From: a virus
IMG/VR virus record: IMGVR_UViG_3300027741_000328
Coordinates: 1-20,175 of that record
Reading direction: 5' to 3' (one strand)
DNA length: 20,175 bases
A model generated the notes under the pieces. It was not told the origin of the DNA. It saw nothing but the letters and a program-made list of their open reading frames with translations, and ran no database searches. Of this stretch, positions 7,886 through 15,976 are shown one piece after another (the first letter of the stretch is position 1; every line of letters starts with the position of its first letter). A program made the translations under genes and the position numbers.

Positions 7886-8326
7886 TTATGGCAGGAAAGT
7901 CAGGTCGTAACCGTAAACAAATACGTCACAGGTCGCGGCAATCGTAGTACCAACGTTCACATAAATGTTTGTTGGGTTAGAAATGGCGGTGTTGGGATTT
8001 GTTGCATCGGTCAGCGTCACATAAGGGCCACCGGTGTTGCTAGTCAAAGCAGCGGTAGTCAAAATGGTCGAACCTGTTGCGCCTGGGCCGGTGTATGCAC
8101 CAACAGTAGCGGTAGCAATAGTGGTCGTGGAACCGCTAGAGTTAAGGCCATTGGTGATGATAACTTTGGTGGGCACAAATTTGCTCACATCCAAAACCAC
8201 CATCGCGGTATCACCGGCGACGGACAAGTTAACGGATTGTGCGGAGGCAATCAAACGCAACGCTTGGTTTGTAGCCAAGTTTTGGGGATGATTGCTGACT
8301 GTGGTTGCTGGGCCTGGATTTGCCAT
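7886..8326 (-). CDS. Coat-distal small virion protein, possible decoration protein
   Basis: 146 aa, beginning MANPGPATTVSNHPQNLATNQALRLI, with VVLDVSKFVPTKVIITNG, a Gly/Thr-rich centre, and an end VFVYGYDLTFLP. It has few charges and many short beta stretches. It follows the coat gene by 18 bases with a strong AAGGAG and is the last gene before the terminator. That places it in the same high-expression transcript as coat and makes a capsid decoration or head-stabilising role reasonable. No named family is recognised, so the role is inference from context only. Confidence 0.8.
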   Translation of the reverse strand: MANPGPATTVSNHPQNLATNQALRLIASAQSVNLSVAGDTAMVVLDVSKFVPTKVIITNGLNSSGSTTTIATATVGAYTGPGATGSTILTTAALTSNTGGPYVTLTDATNPNTAISNPTNIYVNVGTTIAATCDVFVYGYDLTFLP

Positions 8327-8344
8327 GATGTTTACTCCTTAAAG

Positions 8345-9592
8345 TTAAGCTGCAACGCGGCAAGCGAGTTCGGGGTACAGCGGTGCCCAGCCATACAACA
8401 CGTCCAAGCGAGTCGGAATCGAATCGTTGTTGATGGTGTATTGGCGAACCACGCGCATGGACAGACCGATTTCCTTGTCGGAAGCGCGACCGGCGAAGTG
8501 AACGCCATCAGGCAGTTCCAAGTCAGCCACAGCCAAAGTGAATGCATTGCGGTGCATCACGATGTTTTGGGGCGACACGGTTCCGGTCTGATTGAACGGG
8601 GTCACAGCAGCGGTCGAAGACGTAGCCGAGATGTATACGTTTTGGAACTGGCCTGCGGAGATGACAGCGGGGCTGACAGTCACCGAGGTAGTACCGGACG
8701 TGGAAACAGTCACAGCAGAGGTCACGACAAAGTTACGCAGCTTGTTAGAGCCGTAAGCCTGGCGGTTCTGTGGGTTGACTGCGTACACGTTTGCAATGGT
8801 GATAACGTCACCTTGTTGCAGCGATGCGGTAGCAGTCGTGGCGGTCAGGGCGATGGTGGACGTAGAAGCCCAGCCAGAGGTCAAGAAGCCAGTTGCGGTA
8901 GAAGTATTGCAAGCCAAGGTAGCTGTGCTATACGAACCGAAAGTCTGGCTCACAACGTTCTGGTCAAGTTTCCAGTTCATGCCGGCGGAGTCGCGTCCCA
9001 TCAAGCCCTTGCGATATTGCTCGCCAATGGCTTCTTGGGGCACAAACAGACCCTTCAAGCTGTCAACGATAGTCGCAGCGGTGAAAGGCTCCACGATACA
9101 CGAACGGCGGCCATCACGGGGTGCGCCCTCGGCATCGAGGTAAGCGCCTGCGGTCAGGTAAGTAATCAAACCGGTGGGAGGCGTGCCAGCAGTACCGACA
9201 ATATTGGCGGTATTGTTTTTAGCCATAACAAGACCGTCGCGGTCAATCTTATTGGCAATGGCGGCCACAGCGGGTTTGAGAACGCGGTCACTAAACATAT
9301 CAAGAGATAATGCAAGGTCAGCGGTGGTGAACTGGGTATCAACGTGGAACTGGGTCGACAGGGTAACGGGAACCGAGGTCTCGTTAAAGTCTTCCACGTT
9401 CAACGCGGGGCCAGTCGTACCAATAAAGCGGCCAGGGCGACGGACGTTTACGGTATTACCGATTTTCGCACCAACGACAGCAAACTGGTCGTCGTAGTTG
9501 CGGTCTACTTCTGACGTGAAAGTCAGTTCATTTTCCAAAACCATCAATGCTTCATTGGTGATTTTGGAGATGGTCAACAGATTGTTGCTCAT
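8345..9592 (-). CDS. Major capsid protein, P22 gp5-like coat
   Basis: 415 aa. It begins MSNNLLTISKITNEALMVLENE, then TNEALMVLENELTFTSEVDR, GNTVNVRRPGRF and VTLSTQFHVDTQFTTADLALSLD. These are features of the P22-type coat family, an HK97 fold with an inserted domain. Residues about 225-320 form a Ser/Thr-rich segment (ALTATTATASLQQGDVITIA and following) where the P22 coat carries its inserted beta-barrel. The C-terminal RLDVLYGWAPLYPELACRVAA is also typical. It lies directly downstream of scaffold, and AGGAG is seven bases before ATG 9592. Length is close to P22 gp5 (430 aa). The family call rests on pattern and gene order. Confidence 0.87.
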   Translation of the reverse strand: MSNNLLTISKITNEALMVLENELTFTSEVDRNYDDQFAVVGAKIGNTVNVRRPGRFIGTTGPALNVEDFNETSVPVTLSTQFHVDTQFTTADLALSLDMFSDRVLKPAVAAIANKIDRDGLVMAKNNTANIVGTAGTPPTGLITYLTAGAYLDAEGAPRDGRRSCIVEPFTAATIVDSLKGLFVPQEAIGEQYRKGLMGRDSAGMNWKLDQNVVSQTFGSYSTATLACNTSTATGFLTSGWASTSTIALTATTATASLQQGDVITIANVYAVNPQNRQAYGSNKLRNFVVTSAVTVSTSGTTSVTVSPAVISAGQFQNVYISATSSTAAVTPFNQTGTVSPQNIVMHRNAFTLAVADLELPDGVHFAGRASDKEIGLSMRVVRQYTINNDSIPTRLDVLYGWAPLYPELACRVAA

Positions 9593-9611
9593 TTACAAAC
9601 TCCTAAAAATA

Positions 9612-10514
9612 CTAGCGGATACGACCAGCTTTTCTCGCTTCTTTCCAGGCTTGATAACTTCCGTGGAATTGACCGTCAGAACCAATTGACACATCACTCA
9701 TCTTGCCCGTTCCGCGAATAGGGCTAATCGGCGGTGGTGCTTTACTTTTACCGACAGGATTACTTGACTTGGTCTCAGGTTGCTTCTCAAACCGCGCCTC
9801 TAGTTTCCCAATCTCGCGTAGCGCCTGCGCTGGCGACATAGAAGTTAGGCGCTTTGCAGCGTCATCTTCTTTTGCAAGGTGATACAGGATTTGTGGGCCT
9901 ACATCACTTTCCAATATTGCGTCCCGAATGTGGTCACCAACAACCACGCTGCTTGACGCAACCATGTCGTCGAAATCGGGCATTTCTGCTTTCGCTGTTG
10001 CCACTTTGGAGGCCCAGGTAGATATTACCTTTTGGCGCTCCTCGTCAGCCCTGCGATTAGCGTCTTCCCTATCTCGCTTTACCAATGCTTGCTCAGTCGA
10101 CCATTCTGCTAGTGCCCTTGCATATTCAAAAGCATCAGTAAATTGGCTCGGCTGTGGCTCTGCGTTCGCTTGCTGCACCGGTTGGGGTGCTGCTTGCTGG
10201 CGTAGTGCTGCTAACTCGGTTTCTAGCCTTTGCCTTGCTTCACGTTCTTGCGCTGCTTCTTGTTTGGCAAGTTCGCGTTGCTTGGTTATCTCTGAAAACC
10301 GCTTTTCAAGTTTCGGATTCTGCTTCCGTTCCTCTGTCGGTTTGGCATCATCGTCTGCTGACTGTTCACTCTGTGTCGTATCCTCTGACGGCTCTGCGGG
10401 AGTATTCTCAACCGTAGCCTCGTCAGTATCACTAGCAGCTAAACCAAGTCGATTTGCATAAAAATCTGCCGAATTCTCACTGGTCAAAACATGACCGGCT
10501 TCTTTGTCACTCAT
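9612..10514 (-). CDS. Capsid scaffolding protein
   Basis: 300 aa. Residues 1-65 are acidic and Ser/Thr-rich, about 66-108 is a Glu/Arg/Gln-rich coiled coil (KLEKRFSEITKQRELAKQ), 109-125 is a Gln/Pro/Ala linker, and 125-255 is helical. The C-terminus is basic (YQAWKEARKAGRIR), like the coat-binding helix of the P22 gp8 scaffold; P22 gp8 is 303 aa. It sits between portal and coat, the P22 order. AGGGA lies five bases before ATG 10514. It should co-assemble with coat and leave the procapsid before or during packaging. Sequence identity to gp8 is not obvious, so the call rests on length, composition, tail and synteny. Confidence 0.88.
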   Translation of the reverse strand: MSDKEAGHVLTSENSADFYANRLGLAASDTDEATVENTPAEPSEDTTQSEQSADDDAKPTEERKQNPKLEKRFSEITKQRELAKQEAAQEREARQRLETELAALRQQAAPQPVQQANAEPQPSQFTDAFEYARALAEWSTEQALVKRDREDANRRADEERQKVISTWASKVATAKAEMPDFDDMVASSSVVVGDHIRDAILESDVGPQILYHLAKEDDAAKRLTSMSPAQALREIGKLEARFEKQPETKSSNPVGKSKAPPPISPIRGTGKMSDVSIGSDGQFHGSYQAWKEARKAGRIR

Positions 10515-10534
10515 AGGTTTCCCTAAGTATTTTC

Positions 10535-10575
10535 CCCATGAGCCTCACGGGTAAGGTTGGTGGTTTATACCACAA
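10535..10575 (-). other. Portal-scaffold intergenic inverted repeats
   Basis: The 63-base gap between the portal stop and the scaffold start holds two short inverted repeats on the minus strand: GTGGT-ATAA-ACCAC (10560-10573) and CCCGTG-AGGCT-CATGGG (10535-10551, one wobble pair). Neither has a T-run. They could space or stabilise the message between portal and the more abundant scaffold, but no function is shown. Confidence 0.4.
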
Positions 10576-10577
10576 AT

Positions 10578-12659
10578 TTATATTGCGCGCTCAGTAGTTT
10601 CCAACGATGCCGCATGAGCCGATGCTTTATCCAAATGCGCCAACATAAGGGCAACTTCGGCTTTCATGCGCTCAATTTCCAATTGCGTCTGAGTTTTAAG
10701 CACAGTATCGTGCGCCTGGGTGCTTGTCCGCATTTCCATGTCCTTATGGCGCTCTTCGTTCCGCAATTCAATATCGTGGGCGCGGTTGGTTTCTTTAATG
10801 AGCGTCCGCTTGGTTTCAGCGTCTTGCTTGACTTGCTCCACGTCTTGACGGGTTTTAATCATCATCTGCATTTGCTGGATAGCCTGCTGCATCTTCTGCA
10901 TTTGCGCCTGATTTGCCTTAAGTTGCATCTGAACTTGCGGCGGCACGGGTGATTTATCGTCAATCTGCGCCATCGGGTTAGCAGCGGCCAGCCGGTCGGC
11001 AATGATGTCCGCACCAGGGAAGTCCATATTGCGGAAGATAAGGTCTCCAGCCTGCTGCATAAGGGCGGGGTCAACCTTGAGCATACTGACCATAGATTCC
11101 ACGGCCTCTTGGCGCTTGCTGTTGTAGCCTGGGCCGGTATCCATAACCACGTCGTATTCGCCCACAGTCATGTCGTGCATGATGGTGTAAACACCTTGTG
11201 CGTCCTGCTTGGGTTCATTGATGTTTACCAAGTCAGGCTTGCCGTCATCTCCGATGATTCGCATTACCCGTTGAGAGTCGTAAATCTTGGGAATAAGGTC
11301 AAGAATAATCGTGCCGGTCTGCGCGATGGATTTGGTCAAGTTGTCGTAGAAATCAAAGTTGGTCAGGTCAACTTGTTGCTGCTGGCCGTTCAAAGCCTTG
11401 CCCGAGATGTTTCCTGGCAGTTGTTGGCTTGGGTCAAATATGCCCATCAGCGTCGCAATGTCTTGGTTAATCATTGCAGACGCGGCCATCACTCCGTTTG
11501 GAGGCGGCTCGGGCTGTAGGCGCTGTGGAGGAGGCGCTGGCTGTCCGTCAATGTCGGTTTGCTTGTAACGCAACAGCGGAAACGACTTTATGTTCGCTGC
11601 CGCCCATTCGGTCTCGTGGCCCTCGTCCTGCCCTTCGGCCATCAACCACTTGGCTTTAGGAGCCAGCGCGACGCTTTCGGTGACAGTTGTTTGCCAAAAG
11701 TTATACATCCGCTGCGCGTCTTTAGCGTGGCGCACCATGCCAAATTTCTTGCGCTTGTCGCCGATGACGATATGGCGGCCATAGACGGGCACGACGGGGA
11801 TGTAAGAACCAGGCCAATCGCGCTCTTCAATGACTTCAATGGCGGTCAGCTTCTTCCACTTTATTACTTTTTTATATGAATCACGCTCGTCAACTACGGT
11901 CAAACCAGCTAAAGCCATTCGGTCTTTCATGTCTTTATCCATGAATCCCTGAGTGCCGTCGGACAGTTTGACCAGCTTGGCAGGCTCGCGACGGGTGTAG
12001 AAATACTCGGCAATGCGTATATCTTCTTTGGTAATCCATTCGGATTGGCTGTCGCCTGTGCCGCGCTGCGTAAAGCTGCTGCCATCGTCGGAATCGGGGT
12101 ACAACTCGCGGAATTTGACCTTGCTCATCATTGTGGTGATAAGGCAACGGTCAGCATCCGAGCCGTTTACGGCTTCGGAATTGGGGTCAAAGTAGACGGT
12201 AAACGGGTTTTGGATAGCCTCAATAAAGATTTCTTGGTCAAAGCTGTCCTGCTTTACATAGTCGGTTGTAACGCGCCAAAAGCCCCAACCCATCCGCACG
12301 GCATGGTCAAAAGCGGTGTCGTAGGCATTGTCGGCATTGGAGTTAATCTCAATATGGCGGCAGATGCCCTCAACGATTTGGGCGGTCTTAACATCAGCTT
12401 GGGTGTTTGTTGGGTGAACCTTGATGCGTGGGCGTTGCTGGCGCTGCTGATTGGTCACTTGGCGGCAGTATCCATCTAGCTTGTTAATGGTCAGGACGGG
12501 GCGCGATTCAAGATTACGAGAGTTTTGTAGGTCAACGGGCCATTGGTCGCCGCCCGAGACAAATTTCAAGTCTTCTAGGGCTTCTTGGCGGTTCATTGTG
12601 TCCGCGTCGTTGCAAAGTTTAAGAAAGTCCTTTGCTTCGTTAATTATTGCGTCGTCCAT
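10578..12659 (-). CDS. Portal protein, P22 gp1-like
   Basis: 693 aa (P22 portal is 725 aa). The N-terminal half has the family pattern: EALEDLKFVSGGDQWP, RPVLTINKLDGYCRQVTNQQRQ, AFDHAVRMGWGFWRV and NPFTVYFDPNSEAV. A long helical C-terminal region (about 575-690), rich in Gln, Met and Lys (QMQKMQQAIQQMQMM, then ELRNEERHKDMEMR), fits the barrel helix of P22-type portals. It forms the dodecameric entry channel at one head vertex and binds terminase. ATG 12659 directly follows the terL stop, so the two are coupled. The Met/Gln run in the barrel is unusually repetitive but remains in frame. Confidence 0.92.
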   Translation of the reverse strand: MDDAIINEAKDFLKLCNDADTMNRQEALEDLKFVSGGDQWPVDLQNSRNLESRPVLTINKLDGYCRQVTNQQRQQRPRIKVHPTNTQADVKTAQIVEGICRHIEINSNADNAYDTAFDHAVRMGWGFWRVTTDYVKQDSFDQEIFIEAIQNPFTVYFDPNSEAVNGSDADRCLITTMMSKVKFRELYPDSDDGSSFTQRGTGDSQSEWITKEDIRIAEYFYTRREPAKLVKLSDGTQGFMDKDMKDRMALAGLTVVDERDSYKKVIKWKKLTAIEVIEERDWPGSYIPVVPVYGRHIVIGDKRKKFGMVRHAKDAQRMYNFWQTTVTESVALAPKAKWLMAEGQDEGHETEWAAANIKSFPLLRYKQTDIDGQPAPPPQRLQPEPPPNGVMAASAMINQDIATLMGIFDPSQQLPGNISGKALNGQQQQVDLTNFDFYDNLTKSIAQTGTIILDLIPKIYDSQRVMRIIGDDGKPDLVNINEPKQDAQGVYTIMHDMTVGEYDVVMDTGPGYNSKRQEAVESMVSMLKVDPALMQQAGDLIFRNMDFPGADIIADRLAAANPMAQIDDKSPVPPQVQMQLKANQAQMQKMQQAIQQMQMMIKTRQDVEQVKQDAETKRTLIKETNRAHDIELRNEERHKDMEMRTSTQAHDTVLKTQTQLEIERMKAEVALMLAHLDKASAHAASLETTERAI

Positions 12660-13931
12660 TTAGCCCATCCAATTCTGTGGTTGCAAATAGGTCGATTTGG
12701 ACACTCGCTTACGCGGCTCATTTACTACAAGCCCAAGCATACGGAATGCGTCCGCGCCATGCGAAAACTGGTCATGCAGCGGGTTTTTGCTGAACGCTTT
12801 AGTGTCGGGGTCAACCTCGTAGCGGTAATGCCGCAAACATTGTAACCCATCGTAGCAGTTATCCCTGTCAAACCAGCAATTTCTAAATAGGGTACGCGCC
12901 GCGTTAATACTGTCCACAATCGGGGTGCGCGGGATGATTTTGGTCTTATATCCTGCGCTTCTGACAATTTGGTCAATGCTCCGACCGGCGGCGGCCAACG
13001 TTTTATTCTCAGCGTCGTGCGGCAACCAGAGGGTGTCGTAGACATAGCCGTAGGTTTGCATCTTGGCCAAGTAGTCGGATATGGTCTTTTGATTGTCCTC
13101 GTGGTAGCGGATGAGCCTAGTTTCCATACCAATAAACTGCACAAACCATATCGCAGTCGCATCTGACCAGCCCAAGTCGAACACGGCGTGAACCGGCTTC
13201 ATCGGGTCATAGCCCACCTTGGTGATGCGGCCATCCAATTCAGCCATCTGCATCTCGCGGGCAAAGATAGCCCCGTCGACGGTTTGGCGGCATATGCCTT
13301 CCCATACGGTGTTATATGCCTCTACGTCGCGCATTCTGAGCGCGTCTTTCTCTAGCATCAACGTCTCAGGAAACCAGGGATTGTCCGACCAGTTAATCTT
13401 TTGGACGACGGAGTTCTCAGGCGGGTGCAGCACAAACCGCTGATAAGTCTCGTCCGTCTCCAACTCAGGATTAAACGTAACCCATATCTCGCTGCCTTCC
13501 TTGCGAATGGTTGGAATCAGGATGTTCCACGATAGGCGGCTGGTGGTCTGCGCCTCTTCTACCCAGCAAATATCCACGCCCTCGTAGGATTTGACGTTAG
13601 CGACGTTGTTCTTGAGGCCAACAAAACTGAATTCAGTCCCGTTCTTTCCCCGAATGCTGGCCTGGGTGATTTCGTAAAAGCCCTCTAGCCCTAAGTCGAT
13701 GATTTGGTCGCACAGCAGTTTGTGGACGGAATCTTTGATAGAAGTCTGAAACTCACGGGCGCAAAGGATACGCAAACTGCGTTGTGCGCCTTTTATGAGC
13801 AATGCCCGAGCCACGCCCCAAGACTTAGCCCCACCGCGCCCACCGTACAAGATTCGGTAGCGGCTTTTCTCAGGCTGGAACAGGCACTCCAGCTTTACGG
13901 GGAATTGCGCCTTACTTAGATTCGGCTGCAT
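12660..13931 (-). CDS. terL: Terminase large subunit
   Basis: 423 aa. The ATPase half has Walker A GGRGGAKSW (30-38), Walker B VDICWVEEA (119-127) and the coupling motif TFNP (152-155). The nuclease half has an RNase H-type pattern: VFDLGWSDATAIWF (250-263, Asp252), WLPHDAENK (302-310) and HDQFSHGADAFRML (386-399), which supply the likely metal-binding acidic residues. The order and the GGRGGAKS form fit the PBSX-type Terminase_3 group. It drives DNA into the procapsid and cuts concatemers. The start overlaps the terS-like gene by 20 bases and its end abuts portal. Length and motifs are complete. Confidence 0.96.
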   Translation of the reverse strand: MQPNLSKAQFPVKLECLFQPEKSRYRILYGGRGGAKSWGVARALLIKGAQRSLRILCAREFQTSIKDSVHKLLCDQIIDLGLEGFYEITQASIRGKNGTEFSFVGLKNNVANVKSYEGVDICWVEEAQTTSRLSWNILIPTIRKEGSEIWVTFNPELETDETYQRFVLHPPENSVVQKINWSDNPWFPETLMLEKDALRMRDVEAYNTVWEGICRQTVDGAIFAREMQMAELDGRITKVGYDPMKPVHAVFDLGWSDATAIWFVQFIGMETRLIRYHEDNQKTISDYLAKMQTYGYVYDTLWLPHDAENKTLAAAGRSIDQIVRSAGYKTKIIPRTPIVDSINAARTLFRNCWFDRDNCYDGLQCLRHYRYEVDPDTKAFSKNPLHDQFSHGADAFRMLGLVVNEPRKRVSKSTYLQPQNWMG

Positions 13932-14259
13932 TCGGCGCTACAAAGCTGACCTGGATGCCTTCAATGGCCGACCCATCAGGATTAGCCAGCTTGGTTGTAT
14001 TTGTCTCGCCCCAGGCCATTTGTGCTTTTGTCCACCATATCAGCGCCGTAGTGTCGCCCCCTTGGGCTTTGTTGAACAGCGTCCGAGCAATCGACGCGCT
14101 GGCCGTAGCCTTACCTAACGCCAGTTCAGTCTCGTAATATTTGCGCAACGTCTTATCGCTTATGCCTAAAAGTGCGCCTATTTGGTCGTGCGGCAATCCG
14201 AGCCCCGCAGCTTGTTGGGCTTGCGCTTTTGTCTTGTCGGTTGGCTCGTGAGGTAGCAT
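13912..14259 (-). CDS. terS: Terminase small subunit (putative)
   Basis: 115 aa. The N-terminal half reads as a helix-turn-helix: AQQAAGLGLPHDQIGALLGI followed by SDKTLRKYYETEL (about 15-46). The next helices (ASASIARTLFNKAQ, TALIWWTKAQMAW) would form the oligomerisation part. The pattern of a DNA-binding HTH followed by TLxxxYxxEL is common in small terminases, and the gene lies immediately upstream of terL, overlapping it by 20 bases. It would recognise the packaging site and recruit TerL. ATG 14259 has only a weak ribosome site. The pac or cos site cannot be identified by eye. Confidence 0.85.
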   Translation of the reverse strand: MLPHEPTDKTKAQAQQAAGLGLPHDQIGALLGISDKTLRKYYETELALGKATASASIARTLFNKAQGGDTTALIWWTKAQMAWGETNTTKLANPDGSAIEGIQVSFVAPNAAESK

Positions 14260-14290
14260 CTTTTTATTAGCGGAAAGTGTTGACTAAATT

Positions 14291-14998
14291 TTAAGCAATT
14301 TCTGCGGCTTCTGTCAATATGGAGCGTGTGGGTCGGTGATGCACCGCCGCTGTGTCGAGGGAATCGACCATCGCCTGCTTCACACGCTTAGGATAAGGCT
14401 TTGCTAATTTTGCTACTTGATTTCTCATCTCATCATCAAGTGGCATCAAATATCTGTGTTTTCCAATTGTTTTAACAATCTTACATTCACTTGGCTTCAA
14501 TGTCTTTCGTTGTTGCCCTTGCTGAATATTCCATCCTTTTTCGCTTATTTGGCGAGAATGAAGTCTTTTCCCATTATGCCAATATTCAATGCCTGGTGCT
14601 GTATCACCGCAATAAATCCAGTTACCAGCCTGATATACACCACCATGATGCCCGTATTGTGGGTCAGCAAATGAAACAATTAGTCTTAAATTAGGACTGT
14701 TTTTCTTTAAAAACATTAAAGCAAACTTAACTATTCTGCTTACTGTGCTTTTGTGGCTCGTCAAAGCAATACGAGTCAACTCGCATCCTTCATCTTGTTT
14801 TAACCCGTATGGTTTCATCAAATTTGATGATGCGCCCCTACTAAAAATGACTACACCAATAAACTTTCCGTCTTCCCATGCGCCTATCTTAACTAGTGGT
14901 GGTACGGGAATTGATTTGCTGTAATGCCATGTCGTGCAAGCATACTTAGCCGCGTCATGGCTTGCCCAATCAATTTTCAAGTCAGGTTTGTCTTGCAT
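14291..14998 (-). CDS. mom: Mom-like DNA adenine hypermodification protein
   Basis: 235 aa. It resembles phage Mu Mom, an acetyltransferase-fold enzyme that converts adenine in DNA to a carbamoylmethyl form and so blocks many restriction enzymes. The recognisable Mom-family pattern is WHYSKSIPVPP (24-34), KIGAWEDGKFIGVVIFSRGA (37-56), GCELTRIAL (71-79), then VSRIV and LRLIVSFADPQYGHHGGVYQ (104-123) with AGNWIYCG, and GKHRYLMPLD (179-188). Mu Mom is 241 aa, so this looks complete. ATG 14998 lies inside the upstream ParB-like gene (17-base overlap). A TTG one codon earlier is a less likely start. The ribosome site is weak (GGTAAAG), so translation probably depends on coupling. The target sequence cannot be deduced here. 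Confidence 0.92.
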   Translation of the reverse strand: MQDKPDLKIDWASHDAAKYACTTWHYSKSIPVPPLVKIGAWEDGKFIGVVIFSRGASSNLMKPYGLKQDEGCELTRIALTSHKSTVSRIVKFALMFLKKNSPNLRLIVSFADPQYGHHGGVYQAGNWIYCGDTAPGIEYWHNGKRLHSRQISEKGWNIQQGQQRKTLKPSECKIVKTIGKHRYLMPLDDEMRNQVAKLAKPYPKRVKQAMVDSLDTAAVHHRPTRSILTEAAEIA

Positions 14999-15488
14999 CA
15001 AATTCTTTACCGCAATGAGGACAGACTATCCATTTTGGGTCCAATTCGTCTAATTTTCCTTGTTCTTCTTCTGTTGCGGGCTGAAAATCAGGCTCATCTA
15101 ATAATTTGCTAATTTCATCGTTGTTAAAGCCCAAAATATTTAAGGCAAATCCGTCTGCCAGCAACTCGTTTAGCTCAACGGTCAACAGGTCTGTGTCCCA
15201 TTCAGCATTCATTGCCAGCTTGTTGTCAGCAATGATGAGCGCCTTGCGCTGGGTGTCCGTCAGGTGCGCCAATTCAATAACCGGCACTTCCTTCATGCCT
15301 AGCTTACGCGCAGCCATTAACCGCCCGTGGCCTGCAATGATGCCCTGGTCGCCATCCACCAAGATTGGATTAGTCCAGCCAAATTCCTTAATGCTGGCCG
15401 CTATTTGCGCGACTTGAGCGTCGGAATGCTTGCGGCTATTGTTGACGTAAGGGATTAGCTTGTCAACGGCGACCTGGGTGATGTTCAC
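14982..15488 (-). CDS. ParB/Srx-fold nuclease-like protein with CPHC tail
   Basis: 168 aa. Residues 1-95 match the ParB N-terminal / sulfiredoxin fold: VDKLIPYVNNSRKHSDAQV, IKEFGWTNPILVDGD, GIIAGHGRLMAARKLG (49-64) and RKALIIADNKLAMNAEWD (81-98). In many phages this form precedes or is fused to a DNA methyltransferase; here the next gene is mom. The C-terminus ends WIVCPHCGKEFDARQT, a single CxxC knuckle (156-159) with no second pair. The start is GTG 15488, overlapping the upstream 34-aa gene as GTGA. A role in targeting or controlling DNA modification is inferred from neighbours; ParB-type domains can also be CTPases or nucleases. Confidence 0.88.
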   Translation of the reverse strand: MNITQVAVDKLIPYVNNSRKHSDAQVAQIAASIKEFGWTNPILVDGDQGIIAGHGRLMAARKLGMKEVPVIELAHLTDTQRKALIIADNKLAMNAEWDTDLLTVELNELLADGFALNILGFNNDEISKLLDEPDFQPATEEEQGKLDELDPKWIVCPHCGKEFDARQT

Positions 15489-15589
15489 TTTTTCTTTTTC
15501 TCTGCTTCGCGCTTAACCGAAAGGGCAATAGCTACCGCTTGCTTGAGCGGTTTGCCAGCCTTAATCTCGGCCTTGATGTTCTCACTCAT
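15485..15589 (-). CDS. 34-aa lysine-rich miniprotein
   Basis: A complete small gene, ATG 15589 to TGA 15485. It encodes MSENIKAEIKAGKPLKQAVA, then IALSVKREAE and a run of four lysines. The start overlaps the upstream stop by eight bases (ATGAGTGA), and the end overlaps the ParB-like start as GTGA. It therefore exactly fills what would otherwise be a hole in a tightly packed operon. The GKPxKQAVAIALS motif recurs in short phage proteins and in DUF6496-like ends, to my recollection. It is strongly basic and probably helical; nucleic-acid binding is a guess. Confidence 0.78.
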   Translation of the reverse strand: MSENIKAEIKAGKPLKQAVAIALSVKREAEKKKK

Positions 15590-15752
15590 AGCTTTGGGTG
15601 TCGGGGATTTCTTTAGGGGCATCTTGCTTCTCCAGTTCGGTTAGCGTCCATTGGCATTGTTGCAGCGCACCATTTACTTGGTGTATCTGCGCTTCTAGTT
15701 CGCGGCCTTTAGCCATGAGGTCTTGGATTCTTGCGGTGATTAGGTCTTTCAT
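15582..15752 (-). CDS. 56-aa helical protein, unknown function
   Basis: 56 aa, beginning MKDLITARIQDLMAKGRELE, with QIHQVNGALQQCQWTLTELE and an end KEIPDTQSYE. A heptad-like pattern over residues 4-42 suggests one coiled-coil helix. The start ATG 15752 was chosen because it overlaps the upstream stop as ATGA, with purine-rich GAGAAAG before it. An in-frame longer form from 15869 would put an Arg-rich non-protein-like stretch inside the neighbour. Similar short coils with a QVNGALQQCQ motif are common in phages. Function unknown. Confidence 0.75.
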   Translation of the reverse strand: MKDLITARIQDLMAKGRELEAQIHQVNGALQQCQWTLTELEKQDAPKEIPDTQSYE

Positions 15753-15976
15753 GCTTTCTCTTTCTCTGCTTCTAAAACATCTGTCCACAAAGCGCAGGGG
15801 ATGCCTTCGGTGTATTTCATCTCTACCGCGCCATGCGGCAAAACGATTGTCTTGTCGGCGTAAACCCACATATGAGTGTGTACGCCATACAAGGGCAGGG
15901 CATATCCTTTATCAAAAAACGCTTTTGTCGTATTGTATTTCCCAACAAGTTCTCTTGTCATTGTCTCTTCGCTCAT
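15749..15976 (-). CDS. 75-aa unknown protein
   Basis: 75 aa from ATG 15976, whose A is shared with the upstream stop (TAATG). A second Met at residue 6 (MTRELVGKYN) has GAAGAG before it and could be the real start. The sequence has YALPLYGVHTHMWVYADKTIVLPHG (about 25-49; two aromatic-rich strands) and ends with a charged LEAEKEKA helix. I see no known motif. It sits in a run of coupled small genes between the GroES-like gene and mom, so it is probably expressed with them. Confidence 0.75.
   Translation of the reverse strand: MSEETMTRELVGKYNTTKAFFDKGYALPLYGVHTHMWVYADKTIVLPHGAVEMKYTEGIPCALWTDVLEAEKEKA

Noticed and set aside
8237-9310. Long 357-codon open frame on the plus strand
   Set aside because: It lies antisense to the coat gene and its neighbour. 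The product is rich in Cys, His and Arg with no family pattern, while the minus-strand coat protein is recognisable. It is a codon-bias shadow.
9928-10461. Plus-strand open frame rich in Ser, Ala and Cys
   Set aside because: It is antisense to the scaffold gene; the composition mirrors Glu/Ala/Gln codons of the scaffold and has no ribosome site or motif.
15753-15869. N-terminal extension of the 56-aa coiled-coil gene
   Set aside because: The added residues are Arg-rich shadow sequence of the 75-aa gene. ATG 15752 forms an ATGA overlap with the upstream stop.
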